Below the pieces are notes generated by a model. It searched no databases. It was given only the letters and a program-made list of their open reading frames with translations, and was not told the DNA's origin. A DNA stretch of 27,218 nt from a virus: IMG/VR virus record IMGVR_UViG_3300037481_000254, positions 1 to 27,218 of that record. The stretch is one strand, 5' to 3'. Position 1 is the stretch's first letter; the number at the start of each line of letters is the position of its first letter. Below are positions 15,201 through 22,334 of the stretch, one piece after another. The position numbers and the translations under genes were made by a program.

Positions 15201-15752
15201 ACCAAGCACTGGAAAACGGCCCGGAGGCACCTGCGGCAGGCCGGCAAGGGGAAGAGGGACGCGCACCTCACGCACCTCGCCAAGGACAAGGAGGCGTTCA
15301 AGGCGTTCGCCCATTCGATGAAGAACAAGATGAAGGACTCGCCACACGCCTATGTCGAGCACAAGCACGACAAGCGCCTGCCACCCGAGGAGGCTGACGG
15401 GACGCCTTCAGAACAACCAGCCAAGGAAAAGCCAAAGGCACAGGCCCACGACACAATGGGTCGCACTGAGCGTGGCCTGAAGGAGAAGAAGCTGGAGTCG
15501 AAGTCGAGCGCGATGGATGCGCTCAAGCAGGCGATCAGTGACCAGGGCTACGATCTTGCTGATGTGGATGACGAAACACTCGGCGAGATGGACACGGATC
15601 TGAAAACCTATTCCGCACACATGGAAGGCGGGAAGGATGCGAAGGCATACTGGAAGGCATGGGCGAAGACGCATGGCGGTGCTCCCGACGATGACCACAA
15701 GGCGGCTATCGAGCGAGCGGCTGAAGTTTTGAAGCAAAGGAGAGGGAAATGA
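12255..15752 (+). CDS. SNF2-like helicase with C-terminal shared W-x2-W/H-G-G domain, probable virion cargo
   Basis: A 1165-residue superfamily 2 translocase. Residues about 240-800 hold the helicase core: motif I D269-M-G-G-G-K274-G, motif II D394-E-S-H397, an S-A-T-equivalent region A-T-G-T-F, motif V E-G-V-N-M-Q and motif VI Q748-S-Y-G-R-V-W-R-F-G-Q758. In canonical SNF2 motif I the residue after K is T; here it is G275. The N-terminus (1-230) is a separate domain with a K-L-P-N-G-K-I-I-W-I hairpin. The C-terminus is a Lys/Pro-rich linker, a His-rich helical part, then the domain shared with the next two proteins (about 1085-1160). Location after the portal suggests packaging and ejection with DNA, as with P1 DarB; this is inferred. 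Confidence 0.75.
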   Translation: MARLFDWIRKSLVKPHYRKLPNGKIIWIDQYRDSRKEAEKNLAAYRHTAVQADDNSTTVVEGNKLKTYKHTPADEMNEESIHNYLGQTTPIDEAHVWRHWKYNPGLRAQHEGLEMSDSHDLNEVLDGYLKNEHDNAKAEGREPIWESRNDVRKTIEKYEIKPMLKTIKKRAGAAEFTSKADHPALYKAILSSPHADYHEKAEAKMGLEHGEAAKAYWIKTEKENLAASNLRPQDCPKIPHISSKFPLFAHQAEVLAKLNKMKSAIVDVDMGGGKGLLLPYDAINLMHQGKVKRPLIIATGMTLHANAKKILEYTNGTVNVFVFDNKLIQEKYGGDIEKMVEDIKNAPPNTIFMTSYDNISYNVGLTPEEAEDPTKQFQRAQRMSGANFDYVACDESHKIKNAASGRHKAMQYFSGAPYKRLATGTFISRDPADVVGQLSWLYPGKTQNVDEFSRQYGFSKTKDGFNWTDKGVKQLREDLLSQGFISIRRTNWMHQLKDRIEKTSIVKLKPKAAIANEMAVDDAFDAIQALADTDPKIAEELRRLRGDEDDDDDAPTGKVIDAINTLTGIVDHPSEFADKVKAAKALCDKAGADYTYQEDSWKKGYDGEEGEENIPHDVKRAQAFLRKFRPKTLQSILNLSGEVSAKAEDAYAKMREHFKDPKNGKFILFTKRINSARHVFDNLPPDLKKDAVYFDGSNKEGLEPFLQHDKGPKIFIACDEAIKEGVNMQAANALYRYDLGWTPGDVEQSYGRVWRFGQNRPVKIHVGISDGTMDVTKYARLMSRHNSNMKVVSGYDAVPGFMAFKMNIDNIRANRSAEQLGQYEQVAQAVLDYQKEENKKVREVYGDKKYDVAAPGAIAGSKKATGFQYETLEDEQPTEPVKSGRQTASNLASNRSEQKQGVKSGPEPGKGDKPAEIKNKTPSGGEKAESKQPAKDTSKPSNQVPIKKDEPKDLTPDENNEAAEHHLKYAAHHLANENKGLATKHWKTARRHLRQAGKGKRDAHLTHLAKDKEAFKAFAHSMKNKMKDSPHAYVEHKHDKRLPPEEADGTPSEQPAKEKPKAQAHDTMGRTERGLKEKKLESKSSAMDALKQAISDQGYDLADVDDETLGEMDTDLKTYSAHMEGGKDAKAYWKAWAKTHGGAPDDDHKAAIERAAEVLKQRRGK
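15507..15734 (+). repeat. Shared W-x2-W/H-G-G helical domain, copy 1 (SNF2-like protein)
   Basis: Residues about 1085-1160 of the SNF2-like protein. Core Y1132-W-K-A-W-A-K-T-H-G-G-A-P followed by a D-D-D-H helix. About 50 residues before the core are helical and end in a short E-G-G-K-D loop. Aligns along its full length, by eye, with copies 2 and 3; DNA identity is low, so the copies are old. Confidence 0.65.
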
Positions 15753-17134
15753 GGTTTTTAGTCAACTTGTTCAAGGCTAAGGCGGCAAACATTGGCGAAC
15801 GGCGCAAGTGGGGTGCTGGAGAGTTTGAAAAGCAAATGGGCGGCAAATGGACCCGCGTCGAGGCCCAAAAGCACCTCAACATGGCTCTGGACCGTCACAA
15901 CCTCAGTCCCAAGGACATCGACAAGGACACGATGAACGAGGTTCACGAGGACATTGAGGACTTCCACAAGAAAGTCCACCTCGGAGGCCAGGACCGGAAC
16001 GAATACTGGAAGGCATGGGGCAAGCAGCACGGGGGCGCACCCGGCAAGAGTCACCGTTCAGTCGTCCAGCTCGCCCATGAAATGATCATCCAGGCCCATG
16101 GCGTTCCCACTCCAGCGTCGCGTACGAAACTCAAGAACAAGGCCGAGGCCGAGGGGAAGCCAGCACCCAAGTTCGAGGTGCAGCCGAAGAAGGACGAACC
16201 CGGCAAGCTCGTTCCCCCGCGCAAAACGATCAAGGTGCAGCCAAAGATCAAAGTTCCCAAGAAAATGATCGACCCGCTGCCCGACAACCAAACGCACACC
16301 AACCGATTTGTCGTCGAGGGCGACAGCGGCAAGGACTACGTTGTGTCGCAACACAAGGGAAGCGGAGAGTGGCAGTGTGGATGCAACGGCTGGAAGTACC
16401 ACGGCCACAAGTGCAAACACCTCGACCGCCACCTTGACCAAATCAAGAGCCTTGTGAAGCAGGGTGCCAAGCCAACCGAGCGCGGTGAGGATCGCTATAA
16501 GGACGTGAAGGCTCGCTACCAGGAGGAAAAGGCGAAGAAGGCCACTCCGAAGATCACGGTGCAACCGAAGATCCCCATGAAGGCCGCTGTCGCGAAACCG
16601 AAGCTACCTCCTGAGTTGAAGGGAGCATCGTCAGATCCTGTGCAGAGAAAAAAGCAAATACTGACCCGCTTGAAACAGATCGACGATCAGCTTTCAAACC
16701 AGCAGTTTTTGACGGGTGATGCCAGAAAGAAACTAATGGACGAGTTCACGAAACTGTCAGCGCACCTTGCATCATCAAGCCAGGACCACGACATTGCCGT
16801 GGAGAAGAAAAACTCGTCACAGCCAGCGCCATCGGACACTCGGCTCGACTTGAACCCCGACCACGGGAAACTCATGATCCTTCACAGCAGAATATCGAAA
16901 AGGCTACGATTGCCGACGGCTCACAAAAGGGATCTAGCTTCGATGTTGAATGGTGGTGAGTACAACGAAAAGAATGACCGCATTTCGTTTGTCAGGAAGG
17001 GCGGAGGCGGGGGAAGTTCCCACATTACGTTCAAGGATGGAAAGATCTTCACATACGAAGATAACAGTGGCGTGAGTTTTGGCGACAAGGCACACGACAA
17101 GGTGGCACAAGCCTTGGTCACTCACTACACATAA
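15749..17134 (+). CDS. SWIM-zinc-finger protein carrying the shared W-x2-W/H-G-G domain
   Basis: A 461-residue protein coupled to the SNF2-like gene by ATGA. It starts with a W/G hairpin (E-F-E-K-Q-M-G-G-K-W-T-R-V, 25-37), then the shared helical domain (38-115, core Y86-W-K-A-W-G-K-Q-H-G-G). A Lys/Pro linker leads to a SWIM zinc finger: C210-G-C212 and C222-K-H224, preceded by S-G-E-W-Q. SWIM domains bind DNA or proteins. The C-terminal 170 residues include a helical part and a small alpha/beta end with a Gly run (G-G-G-G-G-S-S). No catalytic domain seen. It may be an adaptor for the neighbouring helicases. Confidence 0.65.
   Translation: MRFLVNLFKAKAANIGERRKWGAGEFEKQMGGKWTRVEAQKHLNMALDRHNLSPKDIDKDTMNEVHEDIEDFHKKVHLGGQDRNEYWKAWGKQHGGAPGKSHRSVVQLAHEMIIQAHGVPTPASRTKLKNKAEAEGKPAPKFEVQPKKDEPGKLVPPRKTIKVQPKIKVPKKMIDPLPDNQTHTNRFVVEGDSGKDYVVSQHKGSGEWQCGCNGWKYHGHKCKHLDRHLDQIKSLVKQGAKPTERGEDRYKDVKARYQEEKAKKATPKITVQPKIPMKAAVAKPKLPPELKGASSDPVQRKKQILTRLKQIDDQLSNQQFLTGDARKKLMDEFTKLSAHLASSSQDHDIAVEKKNSSQPAPSDTRLDLNPDHGKLMILHSRISKRLRLPTAHKRDLASMLNGGEYNEKNDRISFVRKGGGGGSSHITFKDGKIFTYEDNSGVSFGDKAHDKVAQALVTHYT
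15860..16093 (+). repeat. Shared W-x2-W/H-G-G helical domain, copy 2 (SWIM protein)
   Basis: Residues about 38-115 of the SWIM protein, core Y86-W-K-A-W-G-K-Q-H-G-G-A-P followed by G-K-S-H and a V-V-Q-L-A helix. A D-I-D-K-D-T-M-N-E-V segment matches D-V-D-D-E-T-L-G-E-M in copy 1, and an L-G-G-Q-D loop precedes the core. Confidence 0.65.
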
Positions 17135-17144
17135 GGAAGCGGCA

Positions 17145-20100
17145 ATGAAATTCACCTTCGGCAAGACTTCAACTCGTGGGCTCGGCATTTTCAAGGCCAA
17201 GGAACTGCCGGAGGGAACCATTGTCCGGCGCACAGACGGCTGGTATCAAAAAAGCGGTGGCGAGTGGAAACGCTTGCCGCATGAGCACGCCGCACTCAAG
17301 CAAGGGCCGCACGTTGTCCCTGAGATTGACCCAGCCAAAGTCCTCGATGACCACTTGAACGCGATGGAGATCGACGGCTGGGATGAAACGAGCGACGAGG
17401 ACAAGAATGACATCAAGGAGGACATCCTTGAGGATATTCACTCACTGTTTCACACGGGCGACAACAAAAAGTTTTGGAAAGAATGGGCAAAAACGCATGG
17501 TGGCAAACCTGACGCCATGCACAAGGAAGTGGTCGAAGCAGTCGCTGCAAGGATGCGTGAGACTGCCAAGCCACCCGTGTTGGCACAGCCAAAAGCTCCC
17601 GCTCCGGTTGTGCCAGCATCGAGGGGGATCAAGGAGCCGGAGAAGGTCACACCTCCAGCTCCTGCATCCATTCCTCCTCAAATACTCAAGCAGGCCAACG
17701 ACAACATCAGGAAAGAGAATCCGACTTACATCGTCCCGATCAACAAGGTCAAAAAGGAAGTTGAAAAGCTGGTTGGAAGGAAGGTCAGTGACGAAGAGTT
17801 GTTTGGGTTGATAACCACCGCCAGGGAACACTACGACATCGCGCAGGAGGTTCCGTCAGGAAACAGTGGCGCACTCAAGACGGATAAAGGACATATCGGC
17901 TTCATTCGCGTGTACCCCAAAGGCGAGGCAGCCAGCCAGAATCCAAAGCAACACGTCGCACAGCACGTCACTCCGCAGGCCATCCCTCACGCGGTCACGG
18001 AAGCGAAGAAGGAGATCTTCAAGCCAGCGCCTGCGCCCGTCCAGGACGACGTTGAAAGCAAAAGGTGGGAAGCAAAAAGGCTCCTGCAACAGACTGTCGG
18101 GCAAATGTACAATCGTTCCGCCGTTGAAGATCCGATATGGGGAACGGTGGCTGATGGGCTCAATTGGGTGATGAAGAATGGAACAGATCAGGCAAGGAAT
18201 TTCCTGATTGATCTGTTCGTGAAAAACCCGAAGGACTTCATCCCTCTCATTGGAACATACGTTCAGATCGCAAAATTGCCAGGCCAAAAGGCCAGCGTGT
18301 TTGGCGTGAGGGACTTCATCCAAAAGCAGGCCGAGTCGCAGTCAGGTCAGAAGGTGGTCAAGCCTGCGCCCGCACCTGTTGTGGATGACAATCTTGCCAA
18401 GATCGATAAGGACTACACTGTTCATCCCGGAAACTTCAAGGAAGTCCTTGGCTCCAAAAACTTCTACAATGTCATTGGAAAGTTTTACGACAGGCACGGC
18501 ATTTCGGCATTTTCCACTGACACCGGCAAGGGTGACTATGAGATCTTGACGAGAGAAGGAGGCGTCGTCCTTGGGGTTGCGAAGCATGGGAAAGCCGGGA
18601 CAGTGCGCTCCAGTGACGGCAGATACTTCGTCAATCCGAAGCTCCTGAGCGATCTTCCCGCGCCTGCGCCCGTGGAACCACCCAAGGAGGAAAAACCTCA
18701 GTGGAGCCCAGGACACAACAAGGAGAAGATCAAGGACGCCATTCAACAGCTCACCAGCTCAACCGACAACGCTCTGCGTGAAATAGGCGCTGGATTGGCT
18801 TATGCCGCGTTCAAGGCCCCGCCGTTCGTCAATAGTTATGTGAACCATATAGCCAACGACGTGAAGATGTTTCAATCGGTGGTGAATGAGTATTTCCAAC
18901 AGGCAGGCATGGGCGCAACCTCGGGTGGGTTCGCTGACTTCATGAAGAAGAAAGCTGAACAGGCGCTCCAGGCCGTTGACGATGAAATTCAAAAAAAGCA
19001 GGCACCGAAACCCGCACCGAAGCCGGAACCGAAGGTCGATCTGAAGCCACTCGACGCAGAAGGGCTGGCATTCGACAACTTTTGGGGGAAAAACAAGGCC
19101 GCGCTGGACAAGGTTGTGAACGACACGATTGCCATGGGTGTCGATCCGAAGAGGATCTCATTTGAGGACGAACCCCATCGCCTTCGCTATGTGTCGCGAG
19201 GGAAAACGAAGTACGTCGAGACAAAGATCAAAAGGATGTACGTTGACGAGGTGCTGATCGGGATTGAAAGGGTCAATCCACCCGTCAAAGGTGTTGCACA
19301 GCACCAAATGCTTTCACACAAAGAAATCATGGAAGCTGTCAAGTTCCTTGCAAGGACCGGCAAGGACATCACCCCCAAGCCCAAGGCCGCGCCTGCACCC
19401 GCGCCAGCACCCAAGACGCCAAGCGTGGATGATGCTCACCCTGGCGCTGCCATTGGCGAGATCCATGAGTGGAAGGATGGTTGGTACGAGAAGGTTGGCC
19501 CTGGCGAGTGGAAACAGGTCAACAAACCAGCCGAACGAGGCATCAAGGACGACACGCCCACACTGAAGGCCCCGAAGGAGTCGAAGAAGGCACCCAAGGG
19601 CAAGGGTGCTGTGTCGCCCAGCGTCAACATGACATTGGCGCAGCTCAAGTCGATCAAGGAGAACAACTACATCGGCGCGTCCGGCCAGGAGTATGTGGCC
19701 GAGGAAGTGGACACGCGCATCAACGAGATCACACCGAAGAAGGGTGAGCAACTGTACGAAAAGCAAATGAAGTCCGAGGCTGACCAGCACGAAGTTCACC
19801 TGGAAGAGATCCGCAACAAGCTCCTGCTCAATGACTTCAAGGCCGTGTCGCACGATCAGTTTTGGGACGGGATTGTGAAGTTCGAGAACGAAACAGGGCT
19901 CAAGCTGACGCACCTGCACACCAAGGGCGAAGTCCAGGTTTCTGTTGATGGAAAGCCAGCCATGTCATCGAGGCTCGGCACCGTTTCAACGGACGACGAC
20001 GGAACGTCGACAGGCTACACACTCAACATGGCCTACTTCGACAAAACGAAGAGTCCACTCCCAGGAACAGTCGGGAAACCCTTACCGCAGAAGGAAAAGG

Positions 20101-22334
20101 AACCACTGCTCGATGTTGTCATTCCAAAAGGGTTCAAGTATCTTGGCGAGGCCGGACCCGACCAGCACCTCATACAGCACGAAAAAACTGGTGACGTGAT
20201 GATCGGCGAAGGTGTGAATGAGGCTGACTGGAAATTCCACGCCTCAAAAAAAAACCTAGCTAAGGAGAACGCCAAGGTGAACGAAGTAATCGAAAAGCTC
20301 GATAAGGAAGCAGGCAAGGAACCGCTGATTGTTGGCAAAACCTGGGAAGAAATTCAGGCGATGCAGCAAAAAACGTACAAGCCAAAACTGGTTGACACGA
20401 GTGTTTCGGGAAAGAAAGAAGCAACCAAGGAGGACATTGCGCTCCTCAAAAAGCACGGTGAGGCTGGATTGAAGGAGAAGGAGTTTTACGGAACCCTTGA
20501 GCGGCTTGAAACGTCAGGGCTGTTGAAAAAGGAAGAACCAACACCCGCTCCAGATCCTGAGCCAACCGTGAAGGAAATGACGCCGAAAACCATCGCGCAG
20601 GCCATCACCACGGAAAACACCGCGCAGAGTATCATCCCCATCGAGGTCGATTCCCTGCCCGATGTGGACCTCACGCTGTTGCCGAAGCTCGACGGGCGTA
20701 TGCCGAGCAAGTATCAGATGGCCGTGTTCAAGTTCATCAAGTTTGGCAAGGGCAACGGCATCGTGGACGCTGTGGCTGGTTCTGGCAAGTCAACGACGAT
20801 TGAGATCGCATTCGACCTGCTGAGTGCAGGCGACAAGCTGAACACGCGCTTCCTGGCCTTCAACAAGCACATCGAGCGAGAGCTTGGGACACGCGGCCTG
20901 CCTGCCAAAACGATGCACGCCGAGGGCTTTGCTGCTTGGCGCAACGCGATGAAGGGTGCGAGAGTCGCAGTCGAAAACAACAAAATCCTGAACATCCTGA
21001 ACGAAGATCTGCCAGGGTGGGGCAACAAGGAAATGAGACTGGTGGTGAGCGACCTTGTGAACAAGGCCAAGCTCCACGGACTCGTTCCCAAGGCTGCTCT
21101 CAAGGACAATCCGAAGCTCCAATCCCTCATGGAGGACGACGATCAAAACTGGACGGACCTCATGCAGCGGTTCGATATTCAGGCCCCTGCTGGCGAGACA
21201 ATGGGAAGTGTCATCAGGCTTGCCCGGAGTGCGCTCACCGATTCAATCCAGCAAAAGGATGTGATTGACTTCTCCGACATGATTTACATGCCCATGGTGT
21301 ACAACACCGAAATGCCGAAATACAAGTTCCTGTTCGTGGACGAACTCCAGGACTTGAACCCGCTCCAGCACGTCCTGGTGTCCAAGATGCTCGCGAAGGA
21401 TGGGCGTTTCATCGGTGTCGGCGATCCTTTCCAGTCCATGTACGGTTTTGCCGGCGCAGATGTTCACGGCATGAAACACGCCCAGGACGTATTCAAGGCC
21501 ACCAAACTTCCGTTGTCGATCTGTTACCGATGCCCGAAGGAAATCATTGAGAAGATGGCGAAACCCCTCGTGCCGCACATCGAGGCCGCACCTTGGGCAC
21601 CCAAGGGTGAGATCGAGCACCACGGCCTGAAGTTCGACAACAAGATGTTCAAAATGAACGACATGATCTTGTGCCGCACCAACGCGCCCCTCGTGCAGCT
21701 CACATACCAGCTGATCAAGGACCGCATCCCTTGCAAGATGCTCGGTCGCGACATTGGAGCTGGCCTTGCCAAGATCATCAAGAAGCAGAAGGCCGGTTCA
21801 GTTCCCGAGCTGATCAACAAGCTCGAAGCCTGGGTAGCCAAGGAAGTCAACATCGCTCAGCGCAAGAACCCCGATGCCGACGTGTCGTTCATCCAGGACA
21901 AGTTTGACACCATCATGACGTTCGTGGACAACGCGAAGGCCACGACTCCTGAAGGGATCGCGGCAGAGATTGAGGATCTGTTCGCTGACGAGGACACCAA
22001 GGGTGTTGTTCGGCTCTCCAGCGTCCACAAGGCAAAGGGCCTGGAAGCTGACAACGTGTTCATCCTCAATGACCACCTGATGCCTGGGAAGTGGGCCAAG
22101 ACTCCCGACGACCTCCAGCAGGAGCGCAACATTCAGTACGTCGCCTATACGCGGCCCAAGAAGAAGCTCGGATTCATTGAAATGGAAAAGCGCAGCAGCC
22201 AGGACATCACGAAATCTGTGATGACGATCTTCCGTGCATCCAGCCGGGGATTGTCCGATGATGTTGGAATCACTAAGTCGCGGATCACCATTCCGTCAAT
22301 CCTGAACATCGGGAGAAGGTATGCCAGTCGATGA
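17145..22334 (+). CDS. Giant modular protein ending in UvrD/Rep-type helicase, probable virion cargo
   Basis: A 1729-residue protein; the ATG at 17145 has AAGGAAG upstream, and earlier in-frame starts lie in the previous gene. It opens with a W/G hairpin (D31-G-W-Y..E-W41-K-R) and the shared helical domain (61-139, K-F-W-K-E-W-A-K-T-H-G-G). Six or so small domains follow, separated by Pro/Ala linkers (K-P-A-P-A-P-V), including a tandem pair of helical modules (303-400, 526-611) and a second hairpin (778-792). The C-terminal 550 residues form a complete superfamily 1 helicase: G-S-G-K1215-S-T, D1399-E-L-Q-D, G-D-P-F-Q-S-M-Y-G-F, Y-R-C-P, V-H-K-A-K-G-L-E and V-A-Y-T-R. It overlaps the next start by 14 bases. 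Confidence 0.75.
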   Translation: MKFTFGKTSTRGLGIFKAKELPEGTIVRRTDGWYQKSGGEWKRLPHEHAALKQGPHVVPEIDPAKVLDDHLNAMEIDGWDETSDEDKNDIKEDILEDIHSLFHTGDNKKFWKEWAKTHGGKPDAMHKEVVEAVAARMRETAKPPVLAQPKAPAPVVPASRGIKEPEKVTPPAPASIPPQILKQANDNIRKENPTYIVPINKVKKEVEKLVGRKVSDEELFGLITTAREHYDIAQEVPSGNSGALKTDKGHIGFIRVYPKGEAASQNPKQHVAQHVTPQAIPHAVTEAKKEIFKPAPAPVQDDVESKRWEAKRLLQQTVGQMYNRSAVEDPIWGTVADGLNWVMKNGTDQARNFLIDLFVKNPKDFIPLIGTYVQIAKLPGQKASVFGVRDFIQKQAESQSGQKVVKPAPAPVVDDNLAKIDKDYTVHPGNFKEVLGSKNFYNVIGKFYDRHGISAFSTDTGKGDYEILTREGGVVLGVAKHGKAGTVRSSDGRYFVNPKLLSDLPAPAPVEPPKEEKPQWSPGHNKEKIKDAIQQLTSSTDNALREIGAGLAYAAFKAPPFVNSYVNHIANDVKMFQSVVNEYFQQAGMGATSGGFADFMKKKAEQALQAVDDEIQKKQAPKPAPKPEPKVDLKPLDAEGLAFDNFWGKNKAALDKVVNDTIAMGVDPKRISFEDEPHRLRYVSRGKTKYVETKIKRMYVDEVLIGIERVNPPVKGVAQHQMLSHKEIMEAVKFLARTGKDITPKPKAAPAPAPAPKTPSVDDAHPGAAIGEIHEWKDGWYEKVGPGEWKQVNKPAERGIKDDTPTLKAPKESKKAPKGKGAVSPSVNMTLAQLKSIKENNYIGASGQEYVAEEVDTRINEITPKKGEQLYEKQMKSEADQHEVHLEEIRNKLLLNDFKAVSHDQFWDGIVKFENETGLKLTHLHTKGEVQVSVDGKPAMSSRLGTVSTDDDGTSTGYTLNMAYFDKTKSPLPGTVGKPLPQKEKEPLLDVVIPKGFKYLGEAGPDQHLIQHEKTGDVMIGEGVNEADWKFHASKKNLAKENAKVNEVIEKLDKEAGKEPLIVGKTWEEIQAMQQKTYKPKLVDTSVSGKKEATKEDIALLKKHGEAGLKEKEFYGTLERLETSGLLKKEEPTPAPDPEPTVKEMTPKTIAQAITTENTAQSIIPIEVDSLPDVDLTLLPKLDGRMPSKYQMAVFKFIKFGKGNGIVDAVAGSGKSTTIEIAFDLLSAGDKLNTRFLAFNKHIERELGTRGLPAKTMHAEGFAAWRNAMKGARVAVENNKILNILNEDLPGWGNKEMRLVVSDLVNKAKLHGLVPKAALKDNPKLQSLMEDDDQNWTDLMQRFDIQAPAGETMGSVIRLARSALTDSIQQKDVIDFSDMIYMPMVYNTEMPKYKFLFVDELQDLNPLQHVLVSKMLAKDGRFIGVGDPFQSMYGFAGADVHGMKHAQDVFKATKLPLSICYRCPKEIIEKMAKPLVPHIEAAPWAPKGEIEHHGLKFDNKMFKMNDMILCRTNAPLVQLTYQLIKDRIPCKMLGRDIGAGLAKIIKKQKAGSVPELINKLEAWVAKEVNIAQRKNPDADVSFIQDKFDTIMTFVDNAKATTPEGIAAEIEDLFADEDTKGVVRLSSVHKAKGLEADNVFILNDHLMPGKWAKTPDDLQQERNIQYVAYTRPKKKLGFIEMEKRSSQDITKSVMTIFRASSRGLSDDVGITKSRITIPSILNIGRRYASR
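17235..17273 (+). repeat. W/G hairpin motif, copy in UvrD-like protein N-terminus
   Basis: Encodes D31-G-W-Y-Q-K-S-G-G-E-W-K-R43. Matches the second copy at 19476-19520 almost residue for residue. Confidence 0.6.
17325..17561 (+). repeat. Shared W-x2-W/H-G-G helical domain, copy 3 (UvrD-like protein)
   Basis: Residues about 61-139 of the 1729-residue protein, core F110-W-K-E-W-A-K-T-H-G-G-K-P followed by D-A-M-H and a V-V-E-A-V-A-A-R-M helix. A T-S-D-E-D-K-N-D-I segment corresponds to the acidic helix of copies 1 and 2. Confidence 0.65.
18051..18344 (+). repeat. Internal helical module of the UvrD-like protein, unit 1
   Basis: Residues about 303-400. Ends in F-G-V-R-D-F-I-Q-K-Q-A-E-S and is flanked by K-P-A-P-A-P-V linkers. 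The G-T-V-A-D-G-L-N-W-V-M segment matches R-E-I-G-A-G-L-A-Y-A-A in unit 2. Similarity is visible but weak. Confidence 0.45.
18720..18977 (+). repeat. Internal helical module of the UvrD-like protein, unit 2
   Basis: Residues about 526-611. Ends in G-G-F-A-D-F-M-K-K-K-A-E-Q, matching the end of unit 1, and is flanked by Pro/Ala and Lys/Pro linkers. An old tandem duplication is likely. Confidence 0.45.
19476..19520 (+). repeat. W/G hairpin motif, internal copy in UvrD-like protein
   Basis: Encodes D778-G-W-Y-E-K-V-G-P-G-E-W-K-Q-V792. Looser versions occur in the SWIM protein (residues 25-37), the MuF fusion (349-360) and the SNF2-like protein (17-28). Confidence 0.6.

Noticed and set aside
17145-22334. 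UvrD-like gene as part of the phage replication module
   Set aside because: No polymerase, primase or replisome gene is nearby, the gene lies between portal and protease, and it shares a terminal domain with its neighbours, which fits a head-associated role better.
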